NCBI GenBank assembly: GCA_965250215.1 | Contig: CBDFNN010000003.1 | Location: forward strand, 143,391-207,390 | DNA length: 64,000 bases | Direction: 5' to 3' | Source: CBDFNN01 sp965250215 | GTDB lineage: Bacteria; Bacteroidota; Rhodothermia; Rhodothermales; DATKEJ01 | Shown: piece after piece, positions 1-9,447 of the stretch | Layout of the letters: each line of letters starts with the position of its first letter | How positions within the stretch are numbered: position 1 is the first letter of the stretch | Made by a program: the position numbers and the translations under genes | The notes under the pieces: generated by a model | Database searches by the model: none | What the model saw: only the letters and a program-made list of their open reading frames with translations | What the model was told of the DNA's origin: nothing

Positions 1-1
1 G

Positions 2-703
2 CTGGCCCGCACGGCAGCCGATGCGCGCAAGATCGCGCGCGCCGCAGAGAAAGGATCAGGATTTTTTATGCCGGCGATGTGCATGCGCTTCTGGCCAGAA
101 TGGGTCTGGCTGAAGAAGGCGGTGGAGAAGGGGACTTATGGGAAGGTGATTAGCGCGGAGTTCTGTCGTGTCGGTGGCCTCCCGCCGGGCTGGTTCGGCA
201 ATGGCGAGTTGTCGGGTGGGGCGATTCTTGATCTGCACCTTCACGACACTGATTTTGTGCACCACGTATTTGGTGTCCCTGATGCGGTTAGCAGTGGTGG
301 TTGGATTGGGCCAAGCGGCTGTGTTGACCATGTCGACACCCGCTACATCTACGACGACGGTCCGGTGGTCACGGCGCAGGGGAGTTGGGCGGCTCCGGCG
401 ATGCCGTTTCATATGAGTTTCTGTGTGTTGTTCGAAGAGGCTAGCGTGGACTACAGCCTAAGCCGATCAGACGCTACACTGATGCTCTATCGCAATGCGA
501 AGGGGAATCGGAAGGCGCCCAAACCGGTTGCGATCAAGTGTCCGGTCGGGGACGGCTATAAGGCCGAGATGGCTTATCTGGCAAAGTGCATCAAGAACGG
601 GACGAGTCCCGATGTAGTGACAGCGACCGAAGCTGCGGAGTCGATCCGAATTGTCGAGGCCGAGGACAAGAGTGCACAGAGCGGACGGATCGTGCGGTTG
701 TAG
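2..703 (+). CDS. Gfo/Idh/MocA family oxidoreductase, C-terminal part
   Basis: The gene enters from the left edge. Its frame is open from base 2 and reads LARTAADARKIARAAEKG before the first internal ATG at 68, which resembles the stretch after the KP motif in this NAD(P)-dependent sugar dehydrogenase family. The visible part is the C-terminal alpha/beta domain, including GELSGGAILDLHLHD, whose His and Asp sit where the family places substrate and catalytic residues. The N-terminal Rossmann fold lies outside the window. Family members oxidise or reduce sugars, inositols or related polyols; the substrate cannot be told. The coding sequence is visibly richer in G and C than the genes that follow. 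Confidence 0.85.
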   Translation: MARTAADARKIARAAEKGSGFFMPAMCMRFWPEWVWLKKAVEKGTYGKVISAEFCRVGGLPPGWFGNGELSGGAILDLHLHDTDFVHHVFGVPDAVSSGGWIGPSGCVDHVDTRYIYDDGPVVTAQGSWAAPAMPFHMSFCVLFEEASVDYSLSRSDATLMLYRNAKGNRKAPKPVAIKCPVGDGYKAEMAYLAKCIKNGTSPDVVTATEAAESIRIVEAEDKSAQSGRIVRL

Positions 704-821
704 TCAATATGAGACGCGTCACAAAAAGGCGAGTACATACCGATAACTTATTATTATCGACTTGTTATCTGAATAAACTAGATACCGACCGTCTCTACTC
801 ATAAGGCAAAAAAGTAATTTC
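704..821. other. Spacer with nested inverted repeats after the oxidoreductase
   Basis: No gene is seen here. A short hairpin, CGATAA (741-746) with TTATCG (754-759), sits inside a looser pair, GAGACG (711-716) with CGTCTC (790-795). There is no T-run, so a terminator is possible but not shown. A similar TTATTATTATCG word recurs near 1336, beyond the next gene. Confidence 0.3.
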
Positions 822-1280
822 ATGAAGAATCTTATTTTCCCTAGAAGAGAATCGATATCCAAAGCAATTTTAGAAGATTGTCTTTCTAGGCTTGATACTG
901 TATCTGGTAGCAGATCTTTCAAGTCTAAGGAAGCCGTTTCTCAAGTATCCATTTATTAGAATCTAAGCACAGAAGAACTATTATCGAGTGCACTAGAGCA
1001 AACTATTGAGCAGGAAGAGATTGGAATTAACGCTATGGAAATGGAGCATATTCATCCATTTAGTGCCTTTTATTGGAATATATTAATTGAAAGGAGAGGT
1101 CTTCTATCCCGAAAGGCCAGGCTCTGCATTAGCTTGGTTCTACAAAGCTATGACATCGAGAGAGGCAAATTGATTTTTCCGTCGTTTATTTACTACAGCG
1201 GCCATAATATGTACGAGTTTCAAGCTGTTGTAGGACAGGAAGATGCAAGCAAATGTATTGCTGAAATTAGTGGCATTTGA
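822..1280 (+). pseudogene. Small gene interrupted by an in-frame TAG
   Basis: An ATG at 822 opens a frame of 45 codons (MKNLIFPRRESISKAILEDC...) ending at TAG 957-959. The same frame continues after the TAG for another 106 codons (NLSTEELLSSALEQ..., ending at 1280) with no closer start than ATG 1035. Both halves are AT-rich and read like one roughly 152-residue soluble protein, so a point mutation has probably broken the gene. Two separate small ORFs, or readthrough, are alternatives. The protein is not recognised. It is isolated between the oxidoreductase and the oppositely oriented T9SS gene, and its composition differs from the GC-rich gene before it. Confidence 0.45.
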
Positions 1281-1426
1281 CTTCGAAGCTTTTTGATGCT
1301 TTGAGGTAATTAAGAATGGTCAACTTCCAATAAGTTATTATTATCGGACATTGGCAGTGCAAAAAGCCAAAGAACCGACGATTCAAGAATTTTCCTGATT
1401 GTTTGATAGGTCTACTACATGTTTTG

Positions 1427-2548
1427 TCATCGGATCAGTAGCATGGCTCGACTCTCGGAGAAGACTTCTCCTTTTACACGGTAGAGATACAATCCCGGAG
1501 GGGAATTACCAGCTGAGAATGTAAACAGATGGGGGACGTTTGCTGAGAGTCGGCCCTGGTTCAAGGTGCGGACGTGCCGGCCCGTGTCATCGTAGATCTC
1601 AACGTGCACTTGTTGTTCACGTGCAACTGTGAGCGTGAATTGGGTTTGGGGGTTGAATGGATTCGGATAGGCCGCACTCAAGAGATGGGTACCCGGAAGC
1701 TCCATGGTCGCTTCGACCTCCTGACTGTATACAAAAGCCCCATTGTAATCCACTTGCTTAAGCCGGAAACGGTAACGGCCCGGTGCCAGATCCTTGTTGC
1801 GGTAGCTGTAGCGTTGGGCCTCGGTCGTGGTCCCCGCGCCGCCTACGAAGGTCAGGGTTTGCCAATGCTCTGCATCAGGGTTCTGTATCTGCACCTCGAA
1901 TCCGGCATTGTTGGTTTCCGTGGCTGTTTCCCATGAAAGCACGACACCGCCGTCATCGCTTAAGGCATCAAAGGCCGTCAATTCTACGGGCAAGGGGCCG
2001 AGCCTGTAATGAATCACACCGTTCCAAACGCGGGGTATAAATAAGCCGCCCCCGTTAGCATAGGGGTACTCCAACCCTGTACCCTCTAAAAATTGCAAAT
2101 TGGCATCGGAAGCGAATACGTTCCCACGCGTCGAACCATTGGAGTAATTCAAGGAGACGGCTACATTGCTTGAGGTGACATAAAAGGCATAGGTTTCGCC
2201 GACATCAATGGATACGTTAATACTTAAGGGTACCGGTGTAGGAGTCCCCTGGGGTTGGGCGACTACATCGGCGTCTCCCACTAGGGTCCAGGCTCCGGCG
2301 TTGGTTTCGAAGCCTACATGCGTTCCCGTTTTGTAATACACTTCGATATTTGTATCCCCTTGAGGATGTACATCGAAGGATTGAATGGTCACCTGATTAA
2401 TGGCCACCAAATCAAACATATTACCTCGGTGGTTGTTGCCGGCAGCAAATGTGGTAGAGAGGGTCAACTGGGCCGCCGCCACTTGAGGGAGTAGCACGAA
2501 GCCTACGAGTATCAAACAAACAGGAAGAATTTTGGAGCGACGTTTCAT
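1427..2548 (-). CDS. T9SS type A sorting domain-containing secreted protein
   Basis: A 373-residue secreted protein. The chosen Met begins MKRRSKILPVCLILVGFVLL, a clean Sec signal peptide ending in AAAQ; the frame is open 20 codons further up but those lack a signal sequence. The middle holds a beta-rich domain of unknown role, then an LPVELTAFDA module common just before type IX tails. The C-terminus carries AAYPNPFNPQTQFTLTV and a GLYLYRV end, the features recognised by the type IX system. The protein is therefore expected outside the cell or on its surface. No catalytic motif was seen and the substrate is unknown. Confidence 0.85.
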   Translation of the reverse strand: MKRRSKILPVCLILVGFVLLPQVAAAQLTLSTTFAAGNNHRGNMFDLVAINQVTIQSFDVHPQGDTNIEVYYKTGTHVGFETNAGAWTLVGDADVVAQPQGTPTPVPLSINVSIDVGETYAFYVTSSNVAVSLNYSNGSTRGNVFASDANLQFLEGTGLEYPYANGGGLFIPRVWNGVIHYRLGPLPVELTAFDALSDDGGVVLSWETATETNNAGFEVQIQNPDAEHWQTLTFVGGAGTTTEAQRYSYRNKDLAPGRYRFRLKQVDYNGAFVYSQEVEATMELPGTHLLSAAYPNPFNPQTQFTLTVAREQQVHVEIYDDTGRHVRTLNQGRLSANVPHLFTFSAGNSPPGLYLYRVKGEVFSESRAMLLIR

Positions 2549-2635
2549 GGCTACAGGGTTTAGGTGAAGAGGACTTCCAAGAATAAAGCACTTAGGACTT
2601 CTGATCATTAAGTACGCATGTTTCGGATTGCGTTT

Positions 2636-3010
2636 TCAACCCAACGCACTGACTACATCATCATCAGTGTTGTAGCTCAGGATTTTTTTGAAGTCACCCA
2701 AGAAGTGTGTGGCTTTCGCTGAAAGATCGAGCAGGCACACCGCAAAGTCAACAAGTTCTGTTTGATGATGATCATACCCACGCCCTGAGTACGAGAACCT
2801 TGTCCTTGGATTGAAAGGATTCGGATAGTTCTAATGCAGCGTAAAATGTTGGGGGATATTCTCGTTTTCTAGGTCTGTCTCGTCGGCGTTGGGATCGAAT
2901 TCAATCATCCTGTCCGTTTCCGTAAAGCTATGCCTTGTAATGGTCCCACCCATGAGATAGACAAAGCCAATTGCAAGTAGTTCGAGCGTCGAGCTAGGTA
3001 CTTCCTTTAA
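2636..3010 (-). pseudogene. Relic of a Kelch-like protein with a T9SS tail
   Basis: Read on the minus strand, this spacer encodes LAIGFVYLMGGT, then TETDRMIEFDPNAD, which looks like a Kelch blade. ENIPQHFTLH, a TAG codon and NYPNPFNPRTRFSY follow. Intact tails in this group read xxLxQNYPNPFNPxT, so the TAG stands exactly where Gln is expected. Beyond that the tail no longer matches the family and ends at TGA 2636-2638. The relic lies in the same frame as, and directly after, the stop of the M81 gene, probably as the leftover of a deleted secreted-protein gene. It is not expected to be functional. Confidence 0.6.
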
Positions 3011-4561
3011 CTAGTTGTTGAAAGGGTAAAGTTCTTTGATCGGCGCAAACTCATAATCAAGCGCATCAAGCCTCGTCGTTCCAACCCAAGGTCCCGGCGC
3101 ATCGACAAGAATATTAGTTTTCGCATATCCAGTCTCATCAAAACCCCGGCGAAAATGAACGCGTGATTTAACCACAAAGACTTTGTAGTTGTCCGGATCG
3201 ATCCCGCCAAATCTCAACTGACTGGGTCGGATAATTTGATCATAGGCGGGCGTAATTATGAGCATATTTCCCTTGCCGAATTCGATTGCAGCAACGTGGT
3301 CAAACTCGCCATCCGTTCCAAAATATTTTACGGTTCCCATTATTCGAATTGGCTTTCCAGCGGACACACCCGTAAATCCACCGAGCTCCATATCAAAAGC
3401 ATCTCCCGGTTTGACTTTCGCTTTAAGAAGCTTCTCTAAGGCATTCTCATCCCGAAGAGAGGCGTATAAAACATCGCCGACGTTCTGCTCAAGCAATTCG
3501 CGAAGGATCCAGGTCGCATCTCCCGGACGATCAGAATAATCGCCTAGCACCACCGGCACTTTGTTCTCAGCAATAGCTTTTTTTGCCATCTGAACGGCTT
3601 CCTTCGGCATTGGGAATTTTCCAAACGCAAACTCTTCCCGAACCCGCCAAATATACTCCGACATATCCTCAGCAATGCGGTTTGCTAGCTCCTGATCATT
3701 GTTGGTCATAACATGGACAGTCATCCCGACATCGGGTACATCCGACCACGGGTATCCGTAAAACACGCTAACAAAAGCACCCACTTCCCGAGCTTCCCAG
3801 CGTCTAGCTCGTTCCATAATATCCATCGATGGCGATTGACCTGTCCATTGAAGGACGGTAGCCGTAATGATCTTTGGTCTTTGGGTCGCGGTTGTCGGAA
3901 TATAATTGCCTCGGATGACAGATCTGATGTACCGTGCGGCTCGCTCACCTTGAAGTCGCGCATCGTAGTGAGGATATCTTTTCGTTACAAAAGCACCATC
4001 GGCCCATTTTAGAAACTCTTCATCCTCATTGCCGTGAAGGTCAAACGTTCCAACAATTGGAACGTCCTCACCTAGCAGAAGACGAATACGTCTCGCGATT
4101 TCAGCCTCGGGTCTTGGAATTCCGCGAACGGCCAATGCACCATGAAGGGCAAGAAAAACGCCATCAATTTTTGGCTGGGCTCCGATTTCGGAAAGGATCT
4201 GTTTCATAAAAAACTCGAAACTATCCCTTGAATTCCAACTTCCCGAAGAACCCCCGAAAACTGCATATGGCGAAGAAATACCGACGACATCCATATCGCC
4301 AAAATCTCTTGCCTGATTTACAAAGCCTTTGACAAAATTACCAACCTTCAATACTTCGTCGCCCTTCAAAACGGCGCGCAGGCGCGTCCAATCCTCCAAT
4401 GTCGTATCTCCACCAGGACAAAAGGTGCACGTTTCATGCTGATACCGGACCACAGCAATTATTGATTTGTCCTTTCTCGCTTCTGAATCCGGATTTTGCG
4501 CTGTGGCAGCTCCTGTTAGGATTAACAACAAGTAGAGCAATCCGATCACCTTCTTTTTCAT
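3011..4561 (-). CDS. M81 family metallopeptidase (MlrC-like), secreted
   Basis: A 516-residue protein of the MlrC/M81 family, which includes the enzyme acting last in microcystin breakdown; most relatives have unknown substrates. The start is set at MKKKVIGLLYLLLILTG, giving a signal peptide that ends near TAQ. Family landmarks include YQHETCTF, FLALHGALAV and TFDLHGNEDEEF, with the Asp and His residues thought to bind zinc, then GYPWSDVPDVGMTVHV and the C-terminal GDYSDRPGDATWILRELLEQ. Length is normal for the family. It stands alone on this strand, upstream of a decayed Kelch/T9SS relic. A periplasmic or exported hydrolase is likely. Confidence 0.85.
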   Translation of the reverse strand: MKKKVIGLLYLLLILTGAATAQNPDSEARKDKSIIAVVRYQHETCTFCPGGDTTLEDWTRLRAVLKGDEVLKVGNFVKGFVNQARDFGDMDVVGISSPYAVFGGSSGSWNSRDSFEFFMKQILSEIGAQPKIDGVFLALHGALAVRGIPRPEAEIARRIRLLLGEDVPIVGTFDLHGNEDEEFLKWADGAFVTKRYPHYDARLQGERAARYIRSVIRGNYIPTTATQRPKIITATVLQWTGQSPSMDIMERARRWEAREVGAFVSVFYGYPWSDVPDVGMTVHVMTNNDQELANRIAEDMSEYIWRVREEFAFGKFPMPKEAVQMAKKAIAENKVPVVLGDYSDRPGDATWILRELLEQNVGDVLYASLRDENALEKLLKAKVKPGDAFDMELGGFTGVSAGKPIRIMGTVKYFGTDGEFDHVAAIEFGKGNMLIITPAYDQIIRPSQLRFGGIDPDNYKVFVVKSRVHFRRGFDETGYAKTNILVDAPGPWVGTTRLDALDYEFAPIKELYPFNN

Positions 4562-4756
4562 CTCACTTAATTGTCTTAATAAATTTCGTTCAGGCCTGAA
4601 TCTCAATATCAGTGAGATTGAACGCTGCCATTGCATTTGGATATCCTTCAGCAATTTTCGCTGATGGCATCTGATTGGACTCTCTAATATACTCTTCGTT
4701 AGCTAGGACAATTTGTCCGCCTTAGATAGGTCTCCGCGTGCAAGGTCCAGTATAAA

Positions 4757-5440
4757 TTAATGGTATTGGTCAAAATACTCTTGCAAAGTCAAATTGTGAG
4801 GTTCAAAGTCTTCTGATAGAATTTCCATTTTTCGAATTCTGTCTAATCGAAAAAATCGAAATTCCTTTCGCAATCGACACCATGCGACCAAATACCAATT
4901 TTCGGAATTCAATAGTGCAAATGGCTCTATCAATCTGTTCGTTGCAGTTCCTTCCTTATTAAAATATTGTATCTCGACAAGCTTGTAATTGGTCAGTGCG
5001 TTTTGCAGATCTGACAAATTGTTACTATTCCTTTCTTTATTTATGACTTGGTCAAATTGAGTTCTATTAGCAAGCAAATTTGCCTTGTCTTTGGCGCTAT
5101 ATCTTAGAATTGATTTGATTTTATCAATTGCTTCCGAATAGTCCTTTACAAATGAGGCATCCTTGTTTTTCAGTACTAACTGTTCTGCGAGTATTAAAGC
5201 GTTTACTTGTTTTTCGGTGAACATGATTGGTGGTATTTTATAACCTTCCATTAGTGCATATCCTTTTCCTTCTACCGTCAAAATGGGGACGCCTGCTCTC
5301 TCCAATGCTCTTATATCTCGGTAGATTGTCCTTTTACCAACTTGAAATTTTCGGGATAATTCAGAAGCAGTGACAATTTTCTTAGTCTGAAATTGAATTA
5401 AAATGGCTGTTAATCGAGATAGTCTATTTACTTCAGCCAT
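4757..5440 (-). CDS. HTH/WYL domain transcriptional regulator (YafY type)
   Basis: A 227-residue regulator. The N-terminus has a winged helix-turn-helix (LSRLTAILIQFQTKK, then ASELSRKFQVGKRTIYRDIR). The second half is a WYL domain with NWYLVAWCRLRKEFRFFRLD, a fold that binds small ligands or nucleic acids and controls DNA binding. The chosen start MAEVNRLSRL overlaps the 3' end of the upstream hydrolase gene by 13 bases, so the two are probably translated together and may form a regulator/enzyme pair. The inducer is unknown. Confidence 0.85.
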   Translation of the reverse strand: MAEVNRLSRLTAILIQFQTKKIVTASELSRKFQVGKRTIYRDIRALERAGVPILTVEGKGYALMEGYKIPPIMFTEKQVNALILAEQLVLKNKDASFVKDYSEAIDKIKSILRYSAKDKANLLANRTQFDQVINKERNSNNLSDLQNALTNYKLVEIQYFNKEGTATNRLIEPFALLNSENWYLVAWCRLRKEFRFFRLDRIRKMEILSEDFEPHNLTLQEYFDQYH

Positions 5441-6378
5441 TCTAGAATCGCTTGGTTTGTTTCTTCCGGCTTTTCTTGCTGGATCCAATGACCGCAATCC
5501 AGATTGACCACTTCCACATTGGGGACGAACTCTGTTAGTTTTTCAAACTTCGGAATCATATCCCGATCGCCATAGATCATGAGTGTAGGCTGTTGGATGA
5601 TTGGGTTCACGTCCGCCAATAATCGCCAGTTTCGGTCAAGGTTTCTGTACCAATTTATACTGCCTGTGAACCCAGCTGATTCGAAGGCGGAGACGAAAAC
5701 AGCCAGTTCGCTGTCGCTCATTATGGGCTCTCCGAGTGGTGTTTCTGCTCTCGCGAGATTGATCATCATCATACCTGGCTGCGGCGGCGTGGGGGGTACG
5801 TTTTTGCGGTACATGTTGCGAAGGAACTGGAATGTATTTTGATCCAATACGGCGTCCGCGACGCCTGGCTGTCGATTGAAGTGGACAAAATAGAAGTCAC
5901 CGCCAAATATTGCTTCCATCATCTCGATCCAGGGAATCTCTCCACGCTCTTGGTAAGGCAAAGCCAAATTTATCACTTTATTTACTCGCTTCGGATGCAA
6001 TAAGGTCAAGCCCCAAACAACAAATGCGCCCCAATCATGACCGACAAAGGTAGCATCTTTGTATCCGTAGTGATCGAGAAGTGCGATGAGATCACCCGAC
6101 AAGTGTTCAATGTCATAGTCAGTGACTTCGGTCGGACGGGATGAGTTGCAATAACCCCGCTGGTTTGGGACGATGACATGGTAGCCTGCTGCGACAAGGG
6201 CGGGCACCTGATGGCGCCAAGAAAAGGCATGCTCTGGCCAGCCGTGACAAAGTACAATAGCTTTTCCTGCATTTTCTCGGCCTGCTTCAAAGACTTCGAG
6301 TTCCACACCGTTGACTGAAATAAGATTGGGCTTGGGAAAATCGCTTGGATTAAACATGGCATTAATTAGGTTTGTCAT
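5428..6378 (-). CDS. Alpha/beta hydrolase, epoxide hydrolase-like
   Basis: A 316-residue alpha/beta-hydrolase. It has HGWPEHAFSWRHQ (the HGxP oxyanion loop of epoxide hydrolases), NQRGYCNSSRP, and the nucleophile elbow VGHDWG with Asp115 in place of the serine of esterases. YGDRDMIPKF supplies an acid and CGHWIQQEKP the catalytic His. The Asp nucleophile favours an epoxide hydrolase or related dehalogenase. Start chosen at MTNLINAMF, which has GGAAA just upstream; a second Met seven codons later is possible. No signal peptide is seen, so it should be cytoplasmic. It overlaps the WYL regulator gene, which may control it. Confidence 0.85.
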   Translation of the reverse strand: MTNLINAMFNPSDFPKPNLISVNGVELEVFEAGRENAGKAIVLCHGWPEHAFSWRHQVPALVAAGYHVIVPNQRGYCNSSRPTEVTDYDIEHLSGDLIALLDHYGYKDATFVGHDWGAFVVWGLTLLHPKRVNKVINLALPYQERGEIPWIEMMEAIFGGDFYFVHFNRQPGVADAVLDQNTFQFLRNMYRKNVPPTPPQPGMMMINLARAETPLGEPIMSDSELAVFVSAFESAGFTGSINWYRNLDRNWRLLADVNPIIQQPTLMIYGDRDMIPKFEKLTEFVPNVEVVNLDCGHWIQQEKPEETNQAILEWLK

Positions 6379-6575
6379 TTTTCCGTGATTCAAAAGATAA
6401 ATTGATACTGCAAATTTAAACCTGACAAGTGACAACCTTATGTCAAGGGTCAGAGTTTGCCTGTTTTCGGACTATGCATAAACTAGTCGTTTCTTGTTGA
6501 CCTGCCCTAGTCGCTGTACTTTGTATGCGTTGAGTTTCAGCCTTCTGTCTTTTTTAGAAAACCGTACTTTCTACC

Positions 6576-7070
6576 ATGTCGCAACCATTTGATCCAAGCA
6601 AATTACTCGCCAGCGCTACAACTGCAGCGGGAGTTCATATTGATCCGATCGATGTACTTGATGGGCTCGAATGGGAGCAGGCGGGAGTGATAAAGAGTGA
6701 CTTTCCACATTCCATTTTTCAAATCGTTAATCATCTAATCTATTGGCAAGACCTCTTCCTATCTGGATTGGTTGAAACGACAATGCATGGACCGCAACGG
6801 GCTTCAGATTCCTGGCCCGGTGAAAAAAGAGCAGGAGATAAGGAAGAATGGCAAGCAGCTGTAAAGCGTTTTAAGGAGGGTTTAGAAAAGGCTCGATTTG
6901 AAATAGGAAGCAAAGATCCTCTTTCTGGAATTCCCGCTGCAGAAACGACCTTGCGAATTGATATTCTCAATTCTCTAGCTTTACATGTCAGCTATCATGT
7001 AGGTCAAATAGTTTTGATTCGTCGCGTCCTTAGAGCCTGGCCTCCCCCCAATGGTGGTCACACTTGGTGA
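6576..7070 (+). CDS. DinB family protein
   Basis: A 164-residue protein with the four-helix DinB/YfiT fold. His residues in IVNHLIYW and LHVSYHVGQIVLIRR sit where this superfamily binds a divalent metal. Relatives act as thiol-dependent S-transferases or are of unknown use; the original DinB is damage-inducible. It is transcribed alone, divergent from the epoxide hydrolase gene. The 242 bases downstream hold no gene, only a weak CTCGG/CCGAG hairpin near 7223. Confidence 0.8.
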   Translation: MSQPFDPSKLLASATTAAGVHIDPIDVLDGLEWEQAGVIKSDFPHSIFQIVNHLIYWQDLFLSGLVETTMHGPQRASDSWPGEKRAGDKEEWQAAVKRFKEGLEKARFEIGSKDPLSGIPAAETTLRIDILNSLALHVSYHVGQIVLIRRVLRAWPPPNGGHTW

Positions 7071-7312
7071 ATCACGAGACTTTTCGGTGGAAATAATCGC
7101 CTCAATTCGGTTTATTAGTTTTTCGGCCCACAAGAGACAATCTGCGATTGTTGCCGATATGATGCTGCGAATTAGATAAAGCGACCTTAGGATTCCGAAG
7201 ATGTCGTAGATTAATAAAATTCCTCGGGTAGATGCCGAGTATTTATCTCTTCGCCTTGGCTCGGCTAGACCTTACTCGAACTTTGTTAATTAATAGCATG
7301 TGAGTCTTACTT

Positions 7313-8890
7313 ATGAAGATCAAAACACCCATATCCTTTCTGGTATTAATTTCTTTTGCTGTGGTCTTCGCGTCGTGTGGTGAGGAGAAGGTTGCGACGT
7401 TGACTGTCCCACCAAATGCAGAGGCTGGAGATTTGCAATTGGATCCAGACACCTACATCGCTCGGGAGCTCGAGTACTCGGCCGAAAGCGGTACTTTTAT
7501 GGTACCAGAAAATAGAGATGATCCGAATTCGCGACTAATCGCCCTACCTATTACTCGTGTACACGCAACTGGCAATAGCGCCATGGAGCCCATTTTCTTT
7601 CTCAATGGCGGACCAGGTATTACAAACATGGGGTTTAGCCATGTAGAAGATCTAATTTTAAAGCATGACATTGTGATGGTCGGCTTCCGTGGCGTGGATG
7701 GCTCTGTCGTCATGGACTGTCCCGAAGTCGACGTGTTTTTTGGCGACCCACCGGGAGATTTTATCGAGCAATCAGTGCTTGACGTCATGGCAGAAGCATA
7801 TGCCGCATGTGCCGCACGGCTACAATCTGAAGGTGTGGATACGGATGGTTACAACCTCATCGAGGTCGTACAGGACATGGAAGATGCGCGTTTGGCTTTA
7901 GGATATGAGCGAGTTAATCTAATCAGTCAAAGTTATGGTACGCGCCTAGCCATGATCTACGCTTGGATGTATCCTAATAGCGTTTACAGGTCCGCCATGA
8001 TAAGTGTTAATCCTCCTGGCCATTTTGTCTGGTTTCCAGAAGTTATAGATGATCAATTGGCATACTACGCTGAATTATGCAAGAAAGACGAGGCCTGCAG
8101 TGCCCGCACTGACAATCTCGCGGAATCCATTCGTAGCGCTATAAATGAGATGCCAGCAAGTTGGATGTTTTTTCCTATAAAGAAAGGAAATGCGCTTATG
8201 GGGACATTCATGATGCTATATCATACGGACAGTTCCAAGGACGTCTTCGATGCATGGCTCGCTGCAGAACAAGGAGATTGGAGTGGAATAGCCATGCTTT
8301 CTATGGCTATCGATTTCATGGTTCAGGGGGCAAGTGTCTGGGGAGAATCGGCTGCGAAGGCTATGAGTTCTGATTACATATTTGAACCTGGGGGCGATCC
8401 TCTAGCAGACCTGATGCCTCCAGGCTCGATTATCGGTGCACCCGGCTCAATTCTTGGAATCGCCGGTGCTAAGGGTTGGCCAGCGAAGATAATCCCGGAT
8501 TCTCTTAGACAAGTTATTAGCTCCGATGTAGAAACCTTATTAATAAGTGGTAGCGTCGATTTCTCAACGCCTGCTAGGTTCGCGCGCGATGAACTTCTAC
8601 CCTTCCTGCCAAATGGACACCAGGTTATTCTTTCGGAATTTGGACATACTGGGGATATTTGGTGGAAGCAGCGCGAGGCAACGCTTCATTTACTTAGCAC
8701 GTTTTATGATACTGGCATTGTAGACGATTCTCTCTTCGAGTATGAAGAAATGCAATTTGAAGTGGGGCTCGGATACCCCGGAATGATGAAATTAGGCCTT
8801 GCTGGTATAGTTGCTGTGCTGATGGCACTCCTGGCTATAATATGGTATGTGGTCAAGAGGCGGTCCCAAAAGAAGGCACTTAAGGCATAG
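7313..8890 (+). CDS. Alpha/beta hydrolase lipoprotein with TAP-like C-terminus and membrane tail
   Basis: A 525-residue protein with a lipoprotein signal (MKIKTPISFLVLISFAVVFASC). The body is an S33-type alpha/beta-hydrolase: an FLNGGPGI oxyanion loop, the nucleophile elbow SQSYGT with its Ser, then LLISGSVDFSTPARFARDELL and SEFGHTGDIW giving the acid and His of the triad in a TAP-like C-terminal domain. Prolyl or tripeptidyl aminopeptidase activity is typical of relatives. A helix near residues 492-512 (GLAGIVAVLMALLAIIWYVV) followed by KRRSQKK is an unusual extra anchor, giving the protein both a lipid and a transmembrane attachment. Confidence 0.8.
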   Translation: MKIKTPISFLVLISFAVVFASCGEEKVATLTVPPNAEAGDLQLDPDTYIARELEYSAESGTFMVPENRDDPNSRLIALPITRVHATGNSAMEPIFFLNGGPGITNMGFSHVEDLILKHDIVMVGFRGVDGSVVMDCPEVDVFFGDPPGDFIEQSVLDVMAEAYAACAARLQSEGVDTDGYNLIEVVQDMEDARLALGYERVNLISQSYGTRLAMIYAWMYPNSVYRSAMISVNPPGHFVWFPEVIDDQLAYYAELCKKDEACSARTDNLAESIRSAINEMPASWMFFPIKKGNALMGTFMMLYHTDSSKDVFDAWLAAEQGDWSGIAMLSMAIDFMVQGASVWGESAAKAMSSDYIFEPGGDPLADLMPPGSIIGAPGSILGIAGAKGWPAKIIPDSLRQVISSDVETLLISGSVDFSTPARFARDELLPFLPNGHQVILSEFGHTGDIWWKQREATLHLLSTFYDTGIVDDSLFEYEEMQFEVGLGYPGMMKLGLAGIVAVLMALLAIIWYVVKRRSQKKALKA

Positions 8891-8914
8891 AGTTCTCTGG
8901 AGTCCCAAGCTGAA

Positions 8915-9364
8915 ATGCCCCAATTATTCTGGACGGGGTTTCTATCATTGCGTCAGAATATGCCCTCACTGACATCTAACATGGATAATCACTTTGTCAT
9001 ATTTGTCATCGTTTCCTTCGTCACCTTTGTCGGCCTGATTAGGTTTTGTCTTAGAAGGAGGTCTGATCAACCGAAGGCGAGCCGTATCCTGATTGTAGCT
9101 AGCCTAGTAGTAGTAGCCGGTATGTACTTCGCACGATGGGGTGTAACGAGTGGTCTGCCGTGGTGGTTTTACTATACGATTCCAGCTGCTACAACTCTCA
9201 TTGTCCCTCCGGTCGCGTTTCGCCTCTCTCGAAAAGAGGTAATCGAATACTTGGTTCTTGCCTTTCTTATGGCACCAAGCATCCACATTGTGTTCTCATT
9301 TCTGTTCGGCTGGAAGGAGTATATGCCATTCATAGAAATCCCATCGCTGAGAGAACTGTTTTGA
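8915..9364 (+). CDS. Small hydrophobic membrane protein
   Basis: An up to 149-residue protein with four hydrophobic stretches (FVIFVIVSFVTFVGLIRF, ILIVASLVVVAGMYFA, WFYYTIPAATTLIVPPVAF, YLVLAFLMAPSIHIVFSFLF) and no recognised family. A start at ATG 8981 (MDNHFVIF) would drop a poorly membrane-like N-terminus and is as likely as the one given. It follows the hydrolase by 24 bases and is probably cotranscribed with it. No function can be assigned. Confidence 0.6.
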   Translation: MPQLFWTGFLSLRQNMPSLTSNMDNHFVIFVIVSFVTFVGLIRFCLRRRSDQPKASRILIVASLVVVAGMYFARWGVTSGLPWWFYYTIPAATTLIVPPVAFRLSRKEVIEYLVLAFLMAPSIHIVFSFLFGWKEYMPFIEIPSLRELF

Positions 9365-9447
9365 GCTTGTCACTTAATTGACCTAGCAAATTCGAGAACG
9401 CTGGCGGGAATAATCGTTGCCCTCGTATTGGTGATTCCAAGCTTAAT

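Noticed and set aside
957..3013. Reassignment of TAG to glutamine, suggested by in-frame TAGs at 957, before NYPNPFNP and at the M81 end
   Set aside because: Many intact genes in the window end in TAG (for example at 703, 14209, 16562, 26040, 40682 and 54966) with unrelated sequence beyond, and the relic tail is decayed after the TAG.
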